Assembly (NCBI RefSeq): GCF_003243465.1
Contig: NZ_QFQZ01000002.1
Span: 1 to 64,000 of the forward strand
Direction: 5' to 3'
DNA: 64,000 nt
DNA from: Caulobacter segnis
GTDB lineage: Bacteria; Pseudomonadota; Alphaproteobacteria; Caulobacterales; Caulobacteraceae
Shown here: in pieces, positions 25,089-34,127 of the stretch
Layout of the letters: each line of letters begins with the position of its first letter
How positions within the stretch are numbered: position 1 is the first letter of the stretch
Notes under the pieces: model-generated
Database searches by the model: none
What the model was told of the DNA's origin: nothing
The model's input: only the letters and a program-made list of their open reading frames with translations
Made by a program: the position numbers and the translations under genes

Positions 25089-26929
25089 ATCCGCTCCCAA
25101 GGGAAGCTAAGCGTCGGCGGGTTGACGTGGCGCTTCATCTTGAAGGTCAGCCGCGCGCCGGCGCCCGGATCGAGGCGCAGCGTATGGGAAGAAGCGTCCA
25201 AGGCCGCGGCGGGACCATCGCCGATCGCCACGCCCAGGAACTGGTGCTCGGCATAGGCGCCGGCCTGGACCGTCACGGTTCGCGTCACGACCTGGTTGGT
25301 GTTGACCACGGTCACCACCGCCTGGTCGTCCGACAGGCGCTCGACCAGGGCGGCGACGTCCGGCGGGATGCCCGCGCGGCGGCGCTCGGGATCGAACCAG
25401 CGCAGGCGCGCATAGCGTAGCGCGCCGCCCTGGGCCGGAGAGCTCGGCGACCAGGGCGGCCGGGCGATGTGGATGCCGCCCTCCATCAGGTGGATCAGGG
25501 CCGTGACGCTGGCGGGGTTGATGTTCAGCGTGGCGTCGGCCAGGCGCGTGTCGGCGGTCGTCTTGTCGTCGCGCTGGGCCTGGGCGCGAGCGCGCACCCG
25601 CTCGAGGTCGGCGCGCAGCGCCTTGACCGGATAGCCGGCGTCCTTGCCTTCCAGATACGAGACCCACGGGTGGTCGGCGGCGCGGGCGCGGTCGCTGGCC
25701 TTCTGCGACATGTACCAGATCTCAAGCCCGTTCAGCCGGTACTCGCCCGGCGCATAGCCGTACCAGCCCTTGGGGCCGTACATGCGCGGGGTCATGACCT
25801 TGCCGTCGACGATCTTCTTCTGGGCGTTGATCACGTCGTTCTGGCGGCGCCAGACGTCGAGATACTTGTCGTCGCCCGTCAGCAGATAGGCGTTGAGGAA
25901 GCCGACCACCGCGCGGGGGACCCGGTTGCGATCCTCGCGCTTGCCGGTATGCGGCGCCACCGGACTGAAGCCCCAGCCATAGGTCCCGCCCCACCACTGG
26001 CCCTTGGGGCCGCCGATCTTGCCATCAAGGCCGATCTTGCTGGGCAGGATGTCGCCATTGGCGCGGGCCCGCTCGATCCAGGCGTCGACATAGGAGACGA
26101 TCCACTCCCGGTACCTCGGCTCCTGGTCCAGCATGTAGGCGTTCATGACCAGGCTGGTGGCCTGCAGGTTCAGCGGCGAGTCGCCGACCACGTCGCCATA
26201 TTCCTCGTAGTGACGCAGCGTCTCTTCGTAGGTGGTCTCGCCGTGCTCCATGAAGAAGTGGGTCGGATCGAAGCGATCGCCGGCCCAGTCCAGCGGTGTG
26301 GCGGTCCGCAGCATCGGTCCCTTGCTGCCCGTGATCATGCTGCGGATGATCCTGAGCTTGGGATCGTAGTTCGGGACGGTCGGATCCTCGCCCGTATAGA
26401 ACCCCGAGAAGCGCTTCACGCGGTCGCGATAGCGAGCGTCGTTAGGATCCGACAGGCCCAGCAGGTTGAACACCGACAGCCCTTCGGACAGGTGCTGCCA
26501 GTCGGTCATGACCGGGAACTCGCGGAAGTACATGCCCTCGCGCGCGAACGGCACGTCCTTCGTCCGGGCCTCAGTGTACTGGGCGACATTGCCCTCGAAG
26601 GCCGTCTTGGCCATGGCGAGAACTCGGTCGCCCGCGCCCAGCGCGTGAAGGGTCGGCCAGTCGTTGACGTTCTCGATCGCGTCGTCGGGCCCGTCATTGG
26701 CGCCCCAGCGGGCGACGGCCCGCAGCCAGCCCCGGTCGTCGAAGTAGCGCGCGAAAAAGGCCGCGCAGGCCTCCTCGTTGGCCTTCAGCAGTTCCCGCTG
26801 CAGCAGCGCCCACTCGGGCGGCGCCATCGGCGTCGAGATCGTGGCGATCGGCGCCGCCCTGGCCCCTCGCGCCAGGGCGGTGAAGGCCAGGGCCGAGGCG
26901 CCGGCCAGGACGGAACGTCGGGTCGTCAT
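25085..26929 (-). CDS. Unknown exported protein (Tat signal, likely alpha/alpha fold)
   Basis: A 614-residue protein I do not recognise. The N-terminus MTTRRSVLAGASALAFTALARGARA has a twin-arginine and an Ala-rich core, so Tat export to the periplasm is likely. Residues 35-500 are predicted mainly helical with aromatic-rich loops such as TYGWGFSPVAPHTGKR, MYGPKGWYGYAPGEYRLNGLEIWYMSQ and HPWVSYLEG, like the (alpha/alpha)6 toroid of glycosidases and polysaccharide lyases. The last 110 residues are beta-rich (AVVTVVNTNQVVTRTVTVQAGAYAEHQFLG), resembling the C-terminal beta domain of such enzymes. It is encoded 5 bases after the MFS permease gene, surely co-transcribed with it. A sugar-acid-releasing hydrolase or lyase is a reasonable inference, without a catalytic residue identified. 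Confidence 0.8.
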   Translation of the reverse strand: MTTRRSVLAGASALAFTALARGARAAPIATISTPMAPPEWALLQRELLKANEEACAAFFARYFDDRGWLRAVARWGANDGPDDAIENVNDWPTLHALGAGDRVLAMAKTAFEGNVAQYTEARTKDVPFAREGMYFREFPVMTDWQHLSEGLSVFNLLGLSDPNDARYRDRVKRFSGFYTGEDPTVPNYDPKLRIIRSMITGSKGPMLRTATPLDWAGDRFDPTHFFMEHGETTYEETLRHYEEYGDVVGDSPLNLQATSLVMNAYMLDQEPRYREWIVSYVDAWIERARANGDILPSKIGLDGKIGGPKGQWWGGTYGWGFSPVAPHTGKREDRNRVPRAVVGFLNAYLLTGDDKYLDVWRRQNDVINAQKKIVDGKVMTPRMYGPKGWYGYAPGEYRLNGLEIWYMSQKASDRARAADHPWVSYLEGKDAGYPVKALRADLERVRARAQAQRDDKTTADTRLADATLNINPASVTALIHLMEGGIHIARPPWSPSSPAQGGALRYARLRWFDPERRRAGIPPDVAALVERLSDDQAVVTVVNTNQVVTRTVTVQAGAYAEHQFLGVAIGDGPAAALDASSHTLRLDPGAGARLTFKMKRHVNPPTLSFPWERI

Positions 26930-26934
26930 GCCGC

Positions 26935-28251
26935 TCACGCCGCCTTCAGTTCCAGGCGCTGGATTTTCCCGACGATCAGGAAATAGGCCAGGATGGTGAT
27001 CACGCAGTGGACGCCGACGAAGATCAGGGCTCCGTCGAACGATCCGGTCGCCTTGACGATGTAGCCGATGACGATCGGGGTCACGATGCCCGCCGTATTG
27101 CCGAAGGTGTTGAAGACGCCACCGGTGACGCCGGCCATCTCCTTGGGCGAGGTGTCGGACACCACCGCCCAGCCCAGCGACGCCACGCCCTTGCCGAAGA
27201 AGGCCAGGGCCATGACCACCACGACCAGCCACTCCTGCTGGATCCAGACGCAGGCGATGATCGAGGTGGCCAGGATCATGCCCAGCAGCAGCGGCGTCTT
27301 GCGGGCGATGTCCAGCGAGCCGGTGCGCTTGAGGAGGTAGTCGGAGATCACCCCGCCGAACACGCCGCCGACGAAGCCGGCCAGGGCCGGCGCGGCGGCC
27401 GTGAAGCCCGCCTCCATGATCGACATGCCGCGCGCCTTGACCAGGTAGATCGGGAACCACGTGACGAAGAAATAGGTCAGCACGTTGATGCAGTATTGGC
27501 CCAGATAGACTCCCAGCAACATCCGGCTGGACAGCACCTGCTTGACGTTGGCCCAGGTGAAGGCCGCACCGTTCGAGGCGGCGGCGTCCTCCATCCGCAC
27601 AAGGCCGCCGCCGGCCTCGATGTGATCGAACTCGGCCTTGTTGATCCAGGGGTGGACGGTGGGGGCGTGGATCAGCCTGGCGAAGAACACCGCCGCCACG
27701 ACGCCGACCGCCCCCATCACCCAGAACACCGAACGCCAGCCGAAGCTGTGGGCCAGCCAGCCCATCAGGGGCGCGAAGGCGACCAGCGAGAAGTACTGCG
27801 CCGAGTTGAAGATCGCCGAGGCCGTGCCGCGCTCCGCCCCCGGAAACCAGGCCGCGACGATGCGGGCGTTGGCGGGGAACGACGGCGACTCGCCCAGGCC
27901 CACGGCGAAGCGCATGGCGAACAGCACGAGGGCCGCGCTCAACCCGGTGAAGAAGCCGGCGAAGCCCTGCAGGGCGGTGAACAACGACCAGACGACCAGC
28001 GAGATCAGGTAGATCTTCTTGGAGCCGAAGCGGTCCAGCAGGGCGCCGCCCGGGATCTGCCCCAACACATAGGCCCAGGCGAAGGCCGACAGGATGTAGC
28101 CCATGGCCACGGGATCCAGGCCGAGCTCCTTGGCCGCCGACTGGCCGGCGATCGAGAAGGTCGCCCGGTCGGCGTAGTTGATGGTCGTGATCAGGAACAG
28201 GACGGTGATGATCAGCCAGCGCACGCGCGTGCGCTTCGTGGAATCGGTCAT
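26935..28251 (-). CDS. MFS permease, ACS (anion:cation symporter) family
   Basis: A 438-residue inner-membrane transporter with 12 predicted helices. The first helix (WLIITVLFLITTINYADRAT) and the loop DRFGSKKIYLISLVVW are typical of hexuronate, glucarate and galactonate permeases (ExuT/GudP/DgoT), as is GESPSFPANARIVAAWFPGAERG. These symport organic anions with protons. It is the first gene of a two-gene minus-strand operon with the unknown 614-aa exported protein, and is divergent from the TonB-dependent receptor. With kdgD nearby, uptake of an aldarate or uronate is the best guess. Confidence 0.9.
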   Translation of the reverse strand: MTDSTKRTRVRWLIITVLFLITTINYADRATFSIAGQSAAKELGLDPVAMGYILSAFAWAYVLGQIPGGALLDRFGSKKIYLISLVVWSLFTALQGFAGFFTGLSAALVLFAMRFAVGLGESPSFPANARIVAAWFPGAERGTASAIFNSAQYFSLVAFAPLMGWLAHSFGWRSVFWVMGAVGVVAAVFFARLIHAPTVHPWINKAEFDHIEAGGGLVRMEDAAASNGAAFTWANVKQVLSSRMLLGVYLGQYCINVLTYFFVTWFPIYLVKARGMSIMEAGFTAAAPALAGFVGGVFGGVISDYLLKRTGSLDIARKTPLLLGMILATSIIACVWIQQEWLVVVVMALAFFGKGVASLGWAVVSDTSPKEMAGVTGGVFNTFGNTAGIVTPIVIGYIVKATGSFDGALIFVGVHCVITILAYFLIVGKIQRLELKAA

Positions 28252-28629
28252 GCGCGTCCCTTCCCTCGCCTGGGCCGATCTGCGTCGGCGTTCGTCAGGC
28301 GACGCTAGAGGCGCCCGCGGGGAAGGTCTAAGTCAATTCGCCTATGGACCGATCCACTGCCGACATGGATCGGACCGCTTGGGTGGGGCGAGAGCGTGCT
28401 TTCGGCCGAAAACGGGTTCGTCGCCCGCCTGGAAACTTGGTCCGCCAACAGAAAAAGGGCGGGGTCACCGATTTCCCTGCCCGATCCGTGCCGAACGCGC
28501 ATTGGTCCATACCCGATTGAGATTGGCCCTCGAAGAGAAGCCGCTCCTATCCTGCCCCTAATGAGAAGGGGCCGGTATCGAGCGCCTTCACCACGAAAGG
28601 ACCCGCGAAGGCGGGCGTAGGGAGGGATC
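28252..28629. promoter_or_regulatory. Divergent control region of permease and TonB receptor
   Basis: This 378-base region separates two divergent genes and shows several inverted repeats: GGACCGATCCA-N9-TGGATCGGACC (28346-28376), the perfect 12-base palindrome TTTCGGCCGAAA (28400-28411) and TTGG-TCCG-CCAA (28437-28448). GGAGGGATC precedes the receptor ATG. No gene can be supported inside. Confidence 0.6.
28346..28376. promoter_or_regulatory. Candidate operator, 11-base inverted repeat
   Basis: GGACCGATCCA and TGGATCGGACC face each other across nine bases (CTGCCGACA), pairing at 10 of 11 positions, with the inner eight perfect. It is 95 bases upstream of the permease start. The dimension (31 bases) suits a dimeric regulator. 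Confidence 0.55.
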
Positions 28630-31419
28630 ATGTCAACCACTCAGAAACCCGTCGTGCGGGCCGCCCTTGCGCTGAGCGCGTCCGCCTTGGCCTTGACGCT
28701 GGCCAGCGGGGCCGCCGCGCGGCAGGCCGCCCCCTCACCGGCCACCGACGAGGTCGAGGCCGTCGTCGTGACCGGCTTCCGCGCCAGCCTGCAGAGCGCG
28801 ATGAACCTCAAGCGCAACGAAACCGGCGTCGTCGACGCCATCAAGGCCGAGGACATCGCCCAGTTTCCCGACCTGAACCTGGCCGAGTCGCTGCAACGCA
28901 TCCCCGGCGTCTCGATCTCGCGCATCAACGGCGAAGGCCGCCAGATCACCGTGCGGGGCCTGGGCTCGGAATACACCCGCGTTCGCATCAACGGCATGGA
29001 GGCCATCTCCACGACCGGCGGCACGGCCAACAGCGGCGGCACCAACCGCGGGCGCGGCTTCGACTTCAACGTCTTCGCCTCGGACCTCTTCAACAGCATC
29101 GCCGTGCGCAAGACCGCCTCGGCCGACGTCGAGGAAGGCTCGCTGGGCGCCACGGTCGACCTGACCACCTCGCGGGCCTTCGACGCACGCAAGCCTCAGC
29201 TCGTCCTGTCGGCGGGCGGCAGCTACAACGACCTGTCGGAAAAGACGACGCCGCGCGTGTCGGCCCTGGCCAGCCGCACCTTCCTGGACGGCAAGCTGGG
29301 CGTGCTGCTCTCGGCCGCCTACGAAGAGCGCCACCTGAAGGAAGAAGGCGCCAATATCACGCGCTGGACCTATGGCGGCAGCAATGGCGGCTTCAACGCC
29401 GCCTCCACGGTGCCCGGCTACACGATCGCCCAGATCAACAACACCGACCCGACGACCGGCATCTTCGCGCCGCGCATCCCGGCCTATGTCAGCTACGACA
29501 TCAACAACAAGCGCCTGGGCCTGGCGGGCTCGCTGCAGTTCAAGCCCGACGCCGACACCGAGATCACGCTCGATACGCTCTACGCCTATCTGCACGGAAT
29601 CCGGAAGGAAGCCCAGTTGCAGGCCATCGGCCTGTCGCGCGCCGGCGTGGGCAAGCCGCAGACGATCATCCGCGACGGCGTCGTGGAGAACAACAACCTC
29701 GTCTACGCCCGGATGGACAATGTCGATCTGCGCACCCAGTCGGCCTATGACGAGCTAAACACCGAGTTCAAGCAGTTCACCCTGTCGGCCAAGCACAACT
29801 TCGGCGACCGCCTGGTCGTGGGCGCCCTGGCTGGCTACGCGGACTCGACCTTCACCCAGCCGGTCTCGACGATCGTCACCTTCGACCGCGCCAACAGCCA
29901 GAACTACGTCTACGACTTCCGCAAGGGCCGCGCGCCGCAGATCCTGCTGAACTTCGACGCGACCGATCCGGCCAACTGGTCGGCCATCAACGGCACATCC
30001 GAAGTCCGCATCCGCCCCCAGTTCGTCGAGAACCAGTTCTCGACCGCCAAGGTCTATGGCGAGTGGGAGGCCAACCCGAACCTGAAGATCAAGGCCGGGC
30101 TCGACTGGCGCAAGTTCGAGTACGACAGCTACGGCCAGTACCGGACCAGCGAGACGGTCAGCCAGACCCTCACCGCCGGCGAACTGGCCTCGGTCTCCAA
30201 GGTGTTCAGCGGGCTCGGCAAGGGGATGAACCTGCCGGCGGGCAACTTCACCGCCTGGCTGGTCCCCGACATCGACAAGTACGCCGCCCTGCTGAACATC
30301 TACAGCAACACCGGCATCTACGCCCTGAGCAACACCAACAACAGCTCCGCGCGCGGCCAGTACGGCGCGGTCGAGGAGCAGGACACTGGCGGCTATGTGC
30401 AGGCCGACTTCCGCTTCCAGGCGTTCGGCCTGCCCTTCCGGGGCGATGCGGGCGTGCGCCGCGTCCACACCCAGCAGGAGTCGGCGGGCTACGCCGCCGT
30501 CGCGGGCGCGATCCAGCGCGTCGAGGTCAAGCGCGACTACGACCTGACCCTGCCCTCGTTCAACATCGCCGCCGACGTCACCGACACCTTCGTCGCCCGC
30601 TTCAGCGCCGCCAAGACCATCGCCCGCCCGGGCATCGGCTCGCTGTCGCCCGGCGGCGACGTCTCGGTCCAAGGCGCCAACCGCAACTACAGCTCCGGCA
30701 ACCCGTTCCTGAAGCCCACGCAGTCCAAGAACCTGGACGTGTCGCTGGAATGGTATCCGGCCTCGGGCACGATGCTGGCGGCCGGCTTCTTCTTCAAGCG
30801 CATCGACACCTTCGTCGCGCCCCTGCGGCGCGAGGCGGTCTACAGCACGCTGGGCCTGCCAGACTCGCTGCTGACCGGCACCGGCGCGACGCCCGACCAG
30901 GTGTTCCAGGTCACCCAGCCGGTGAACTCCGACGGCGGCGACCTGAAGGGCTTCGAGCTGAACGTCCAGCAGCCGTTCACTTTCCTGCCCGGCTGGCTGA
31001 GCCACTTCGGCGTGATCGCCAACTACACCTATGTCGACTCCAAGATCGAGTACCTGACCTCGACCGCGCCAGGCGCGCCGACCGTCAACGCCACCCTGGT
31101 CGGCCTGTCGAAGAACGCCGCCAACCTGACGCTTTACTACGAGACCCCCAAGTGGAGCGTGCGCGGCTCGCTGGCCTATCGCGACGGCTACCTGACCCAG
31201 GTCCCCGGCAGCGACGGCAACACCATCCAGGGCACCAATGAGACCCTGAACGTCGACATGCAGGCCAGCTGGAACATCCGCGACAACCTCAAGCTCTCGG
31301 TCGAGGGCGTGAACCTGACCGACGAGTTCAACGACCAGTACGTCGGCGATAGCAACCGGCTGAACGTCTACACCCACAGCGGCCGCCAGTTCATCGTTGG
31401 CCTGCGCTACAACTTCTAG
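28630..31419 (+). CDS. TonB-dependent receptor
   Basis: A 929-residue outer-membrane transporter driven by the TonB/ExbBD system. It has a signal peptide (LTLASGAAARQA), a TonB box in EVEAVVVTGFRASL and a plug domain with QFPDLNLAESLQRIPGVSISR and ITVRGLGSEYTRVRINGME, the layout of the Xanthomonas/Caulobacter carbohydrate receptors. The beta barrel ends in an aromatic residue (FIVGLRYNF), as expected for outer-membrane insertion. It is divergent from the ACS permease operon and probably imports the substrate or its oligomer into the periplasm. A strong hairpin terminator follows. Confidence 0.94.
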   Translation: MSTTQKPVVRAALALSASALALTLASGAAARQAAPSPATDEVEAVVVTGFRASLQSAMNLKRNETGVVDAIKAEDIAQFPDLNLAESLQRIPGVSISRINGEGRQITVRGLGSEYTRVRINGMEAISTTGGTANSGGTNRGRGFDFNVFASDLFNSIAVRKTASADVEEGSLGATVDLTTSRAFDARKPQLVLSAGGSYNDLSEKTTPRVSALASRTFLDGKLGVLLSAAYEERHLKEEGANITRWTYGGSNGGFNAASTVPGYTIAQINNTDPTTGIFAPRIPAYVSYDINNKRLGLAGSLQFKPDADTEITLDTLYAYLHGIRKEAQLQAIGLSRAGVGKPQTIIRDGVVENNNLVYARMDNVDLRTQSAYDELNTEFKQFTLSAKHNFGDRLVVGALAGYADSTFTQPVSTIVTFDRANSQNYVYDFRKGRAPQILLNFDATDPANWSAINGTSEVRIRPQFVENQFSTAKVYGEWEANPNLKIKAGLDWRKFEYDSYGQYRTSETVSQTLTAGELASVSKVFSGLGKGMNLPAGNFTAWLVPDIDKYAALLNIYSNTGIYALSNTNNSSARGQYGAVEEQDTGGYVQADFRFQAFGLPFRGDAGVRRVHTQQESAGYAAVAGAIQRVEVKRDYDLTLPSFNIAADVTDTFVARFSAAKTIARPGIGSLSPGGDVSVQGANRNYSSGNPFLKPTQSKNLDVSLEWYPASGTMLAAGFFFKRIDTFVAPLRREAVYSTLGLPDSLLTGTGATPDQVFQVTQPVNSDGGDLKGFELNVQQPFTFLPGWLSHFGVIANYTYVDSKIEYLTSTAPGAPTVNATLVGLSKNAANLTLYYETPKWSVRGSLAYRDGYLTQVPGSDGNTIQGTNETLNVDMQASWNIRDNLKLSVEGVNLTDEFNDQYVGDSNRLNVYTHSGRQFIVGLRYNF

Positions 31420-31447
31420 GCCGCGCCTCCTCACCTGGCCTAGACCC

Positions 31448-31481
31448 GCGCCGCCCCGCCCCCGGGGCGGCGCCTTTGTCT
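31448..31481 (+). terminator. Rho-independent terminator after the TonB receptor
   Basis: An 11-pair GC stem, GCGCCGCCCCG/CGGGGCGGCGC, with a CCCC loop, followed by CTTTGTCTT. Confidence 0.75.
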
Positions 31482-31562
31482 TGCTCAGCCTTTCGCGACA
31501 GCCCGAGGCGCTGACTTAAGGGGAGGCTGGACGCGGCGAACACCAGGCTCGAAGCTGGCCCC

Positions 31563-32729
31563 ATGCCCGCCCTCGCCGACCCCGAACTGATCGAAGCCTT
31601 GCGCCAGACGGTGCGGGCGCTCTGCCGCGACTTCCCCCCCGCCTATTGGCGCGGCCTCGATCGCGAAAAGGCCTATCCGACCGCGTTCGTCGCGGCGATG
31701 ACCCAGGCGGGCCTGCTCGGCGTGCTGATCCCGGAGGACTACGGCGGCGGCGGCCTTGGATTGACGGCGGCCGCGGCGATCCTGGAGGAGGTCCACGCCA
31801 GCGGCGGCAACGCGGCGGCCCTGCACGCCCAGATGTACACCATGGGCACGGTCCTGCGGCACGGCTCCCAGACGCAGAAAGAGACCTGGCTGCCCAGGAT
31901 CGCCGACGGCTCGATCCGGCTGCAGGCCTTCGGCGTCACCGAGCCGACGGCGGGCACGGACACCACCTCGATCTCGACCTTCGCCCGGCGCGAGGGGGAC
32001 ACCTATGTGATCAACGGCCAGAAGGTCTGGACCAGCCGGGCGGAGCACTCCGACCTGATGGTCCTGCTGGCCCGCACCACGCCCAAGGCCGAGGTGGCGC
32101 GCAAGGCCGACGGCCTCTCGGTCTTCCTGGTCGACATGCGCGCGGCCAAGGGGAACGGCATGACGATCAAGCCGATCGCCACCATGCTGAACCACGCCAC
32201 GACCGAGATCTTCTTCGACAACCTCGTCATCCCGGCCAACAGCCTGATCGGCCAGGAAGGCCAGGGCTTCCGCTACATCCTCGACGGCATGAACGCCGAG
32301 CGGATCCTGATCGGGGCCGAGTGCCTGGGCGACGCCGCCTGGCTGATCGGCAAGGCCCGGGACTATGCGTCCAGCCGCGTGGTGTTCGGTCGCCCGATCG
32401 GCCAGAACCAGGGCGTGCAGTTCCCGATCGCGCGGGCCTACGCCCAGGCCCACGCCGCCCGCCTGACGATCTACGACGCCGCGGCCCGCTACGACGCGGG
32501 CCAGCCGTGCGGCGAGCAGGCCAATATCGGCAAGATGCTGGCCTCGGAGGCCTCGTGGGCCGCCGCCGACATGTGCCTGCAGACCCACGGCGGCTTCGGC
32601 TTCGCCGAGGAGTACGACATCGAGCGCAAGTTCCGCGAGACGCGCCTCTACCAGGTGGCGCCGATCTCGACGAACCTGATCCTGGCCTATGTGGCCGAGC
32701 ATGTCCTGGGGCTGCCGCGCTCCTACTGA
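31563..32729 (+). CDS. Acyl-CoA dehydrogenase family protein
   Basis: A 388-residue FAD enzyme oxidising an unknown acyl-CoA. The signature TEPTAGTDTTSISTFARR lies near residue 125, followed by the INGQKVWTSRAEHSD segment. The C-terminal domain contains QTHGGFGFAEEYDIERKFRET and ends in LGLPRSY. The same ending (LGLPKSY) and HGGMGYAKEYDVERYFRE block occur in the protein at 50846-52009, so the two are paralogues of one subfamily, distinct from the pair at the left end. The short gap to the next gene suggests it may be read together with the DUF3429 gene, though 95 bases separate them. Confidence 0.9.
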   Translation: MPALADPELIEALRQTVRALCRDFPPAYWRGLDREKAYPTAFVAAMTQAGLLGVLIPEDYGGGGLGLTAAAAILEEVHASGGNAAALHAQMYTMGTVLRHGSQTQKETWLPRIADGSIRLQAFGVTEPTAGTDTTSISTFARREGDTYVINGQKVWTSRAEHSDLMVLLARTTPKAEVARKADGLSVFLVDMRAAKGNGMTIKPIATMLNHATTEIFFDNLVIPANSLIGQEGQGFRYILDGMNAERILIGAECLGDAAWLIGKARDYASSRVVFGRPIGQNQGVQFPIARAYAQAHAARLTIYDAAARYDAGQPCGEQANIGKMLASEASWAAADMCLQTHGGFGFAEEYDIERKFRETRLYQVAPISTNLILAYVAEHVLGLPRSY

Positions 32730-32824
32730 TCACGCTCAATCGGCTCGATCGTCGCATCCGTTCGCCCAAGCGCCGCGTATCGGACGCCGAGCGCGTCGAC
32801 AGCGCTCGGCACGGGAGCGGAAGC

Positions 32825-33301
32825 ATGTCGCGCGCGCAGGAAATCGGCCAGGGGCGATCCCAGGCCCCGTTGATGACCTGGCTTGGCGGCTTGGGCCTTA
32901 TCCCGTTCCTGACGCCGCCGGTGCTGCGGATCGACTGGTTCGAGCCCCTGCTGGCCTGGAGCAGCCTGCAGATCGTCTACGCCGCCGCCATCCTGTCGTT
33001 CCTGGGCGGGGTGCGCGCCGCCCAGGCGGTCTTCAGCGACGACTGCCGCCGTAGCACCCTGGTGCTGGCCATGGCCCCTCCCCTGGTCGGCTGGACGCTC
33101 GCCGCCATCGGCGTCATGGGCCAGAGCAACCCCGGACTAGCGGCGAACGCCCTCCTGGGTATGGCCGCCGCCCTGGTCGCTCAAGGCGTTTGGGACGTCA
33201 CCTCCAGCGCCCTGCCGGACTGGTACCGCCAGCTGCGCCTGCCGCTGACCGCCATCGCCTGCGTGGGCCTTGTGATCGGCGCCGCCGCGGCGGGCGGCTG
33301 A
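32825..33301 (+). CDS. DUF3429 family membrane protein
   Basis: A 158-residue inner-membrane protein with four or five hydrophobic segments: LMTWLGGLGLIPFLTPPVL, LQIVYAAAILSFLGGVRAA, TLVLAMAPPLVGWTLAAIGVMG, LAANALLGMAAALVAQGVWD and LTAIACVGLVIGAAAAGG. The ILSFLGGVRA element and the short cytosolic loops are those of DUF3429, whose function is unknown. ATG 32825 has GGGAGCGGA upstream. Its stop is one base from the SDR start, so the two are translationally coupled. Confidence 0.8.
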   Translation: MSRAQEIGQGRSQAPLMTWLGGLGLIPFLTPPVLRIDWFEPLLAWSSLQIVYAAAILSFLGGVRAAQAVFSDDCRRSTLVLAMAPPLVGWTLAAIGVMGQSNPGLAANALLGMAAALVAQGVWDVTSSALPDWYRQLRLPLTAIACVGLVIGAAAAGG

Positions 33302-33302
33302 G

Positions 33303-34043
33303 ATGGAGCCCGATGAAACGCCTGGCCGCCGCCTCGCCATTGTGGTCGGCGCGGGCGGCGGCTTGGGCCGCGCCTTCGTCGAGGAGCTCCGCACCGAGCC
33401 CGGCTGGGCCCAGGTGGTCGGGGTCGGTCGCCGCCGCCCCGCCGACTGGCCCGAGGCCCCGCGCCAGCCCTTCCTGACGGCCGACCTGCTGGACGAAGAC
33501 GCCTTGGCCGGCCTGGCGACCGACATCACAGAGCTTGGTCGACCCGGCCTGATCCTGATCGCCACGGGCCTGCTGCATGCGCCGGACCTGGCGCCCGAGA
33601 AGGCCATGAAGGCGGTGACGGGGGCCAGCCTGGCGCGCCTGTTCGAGGTCAACGCCGTCCTGCCGGCCCTGGTCTGCAAGCATCTGGCGCCGCTGCTGCC
33701 CCGCCACGAGCGCAGCGTGATCGCCGCCCTCTCCGCCCGGGTCGGCAGCGTCGGCGACAACCGGCTGGGCGGCTGGCACGCCTATCGCGCCAGCAAGGCG
33801 GCGCTGAACATGCTGATCCGTTGCCAGGCGATCGAGCTGTCGCGGGAACGCCCGCTGGCCGTCTGCGCCGCCCTGCACCCGGGCACGGTCGATACGCCCC
33901 TGAGCGCGCCGTTCGCGCGCGGCGGCCGGCCCGTCGCCGCGCCCCGGGACGCCGCCGCCAAGCTCCTGAAGGTCGTGCACCGGCTGGAGGCGGCCGACAG
34001 CGGCGGCTTCTTCGACTACGACGGCGCGCCCATACCCTGGTGA
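33303..34043 (+). CDS. Short-chain dehydrogenase/reductase
   Basis: A 246-residue cytosolic NAD(P)-dependent oxidoreductase. The nucleotide-binding loop is VVGAGGGLGRAFVEE near residue 16 and the catalytic pair is in YRASK (WHAYRASKAALNM). The active-site serine is in SALSARVGS. The tail includes HPGTVDTPLSAPF, typical of C-factor-like SDRs. It is coupled to the upstream DUF3429 gene. The substrate is unknown. Confidence 0.87.
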   Translation: MEPDETPGRRLAIVVGAGGGLGRAFVEELRTEPGWAQVVGVGRRRPADWPEAPRQPFLTADLLDEDALAGLATDITELGRPGLILIATGLLHAPDLAPEKAMKAVTGASLARLFEVNAVLPALVCKHLAPLLPRHERSVIAALSARVGSVGDNRLGGWHAYRASKAALNMLIRCQAIELSRERPLAVCAALHPGTVDTPLSAPFARGGRPVAAPRDAAAKLLKVVHRLEAADSGGFFDYDGAPIPW

Positions 34044-34127
34044 GGGCGGGCTGAACCTCCGTAGCCGCCCGCGCTGCGCGCGCCGCCCCCGATCTGCTAC
34101 CGCTGCGGCGATCATGGAGGAGCGGGC

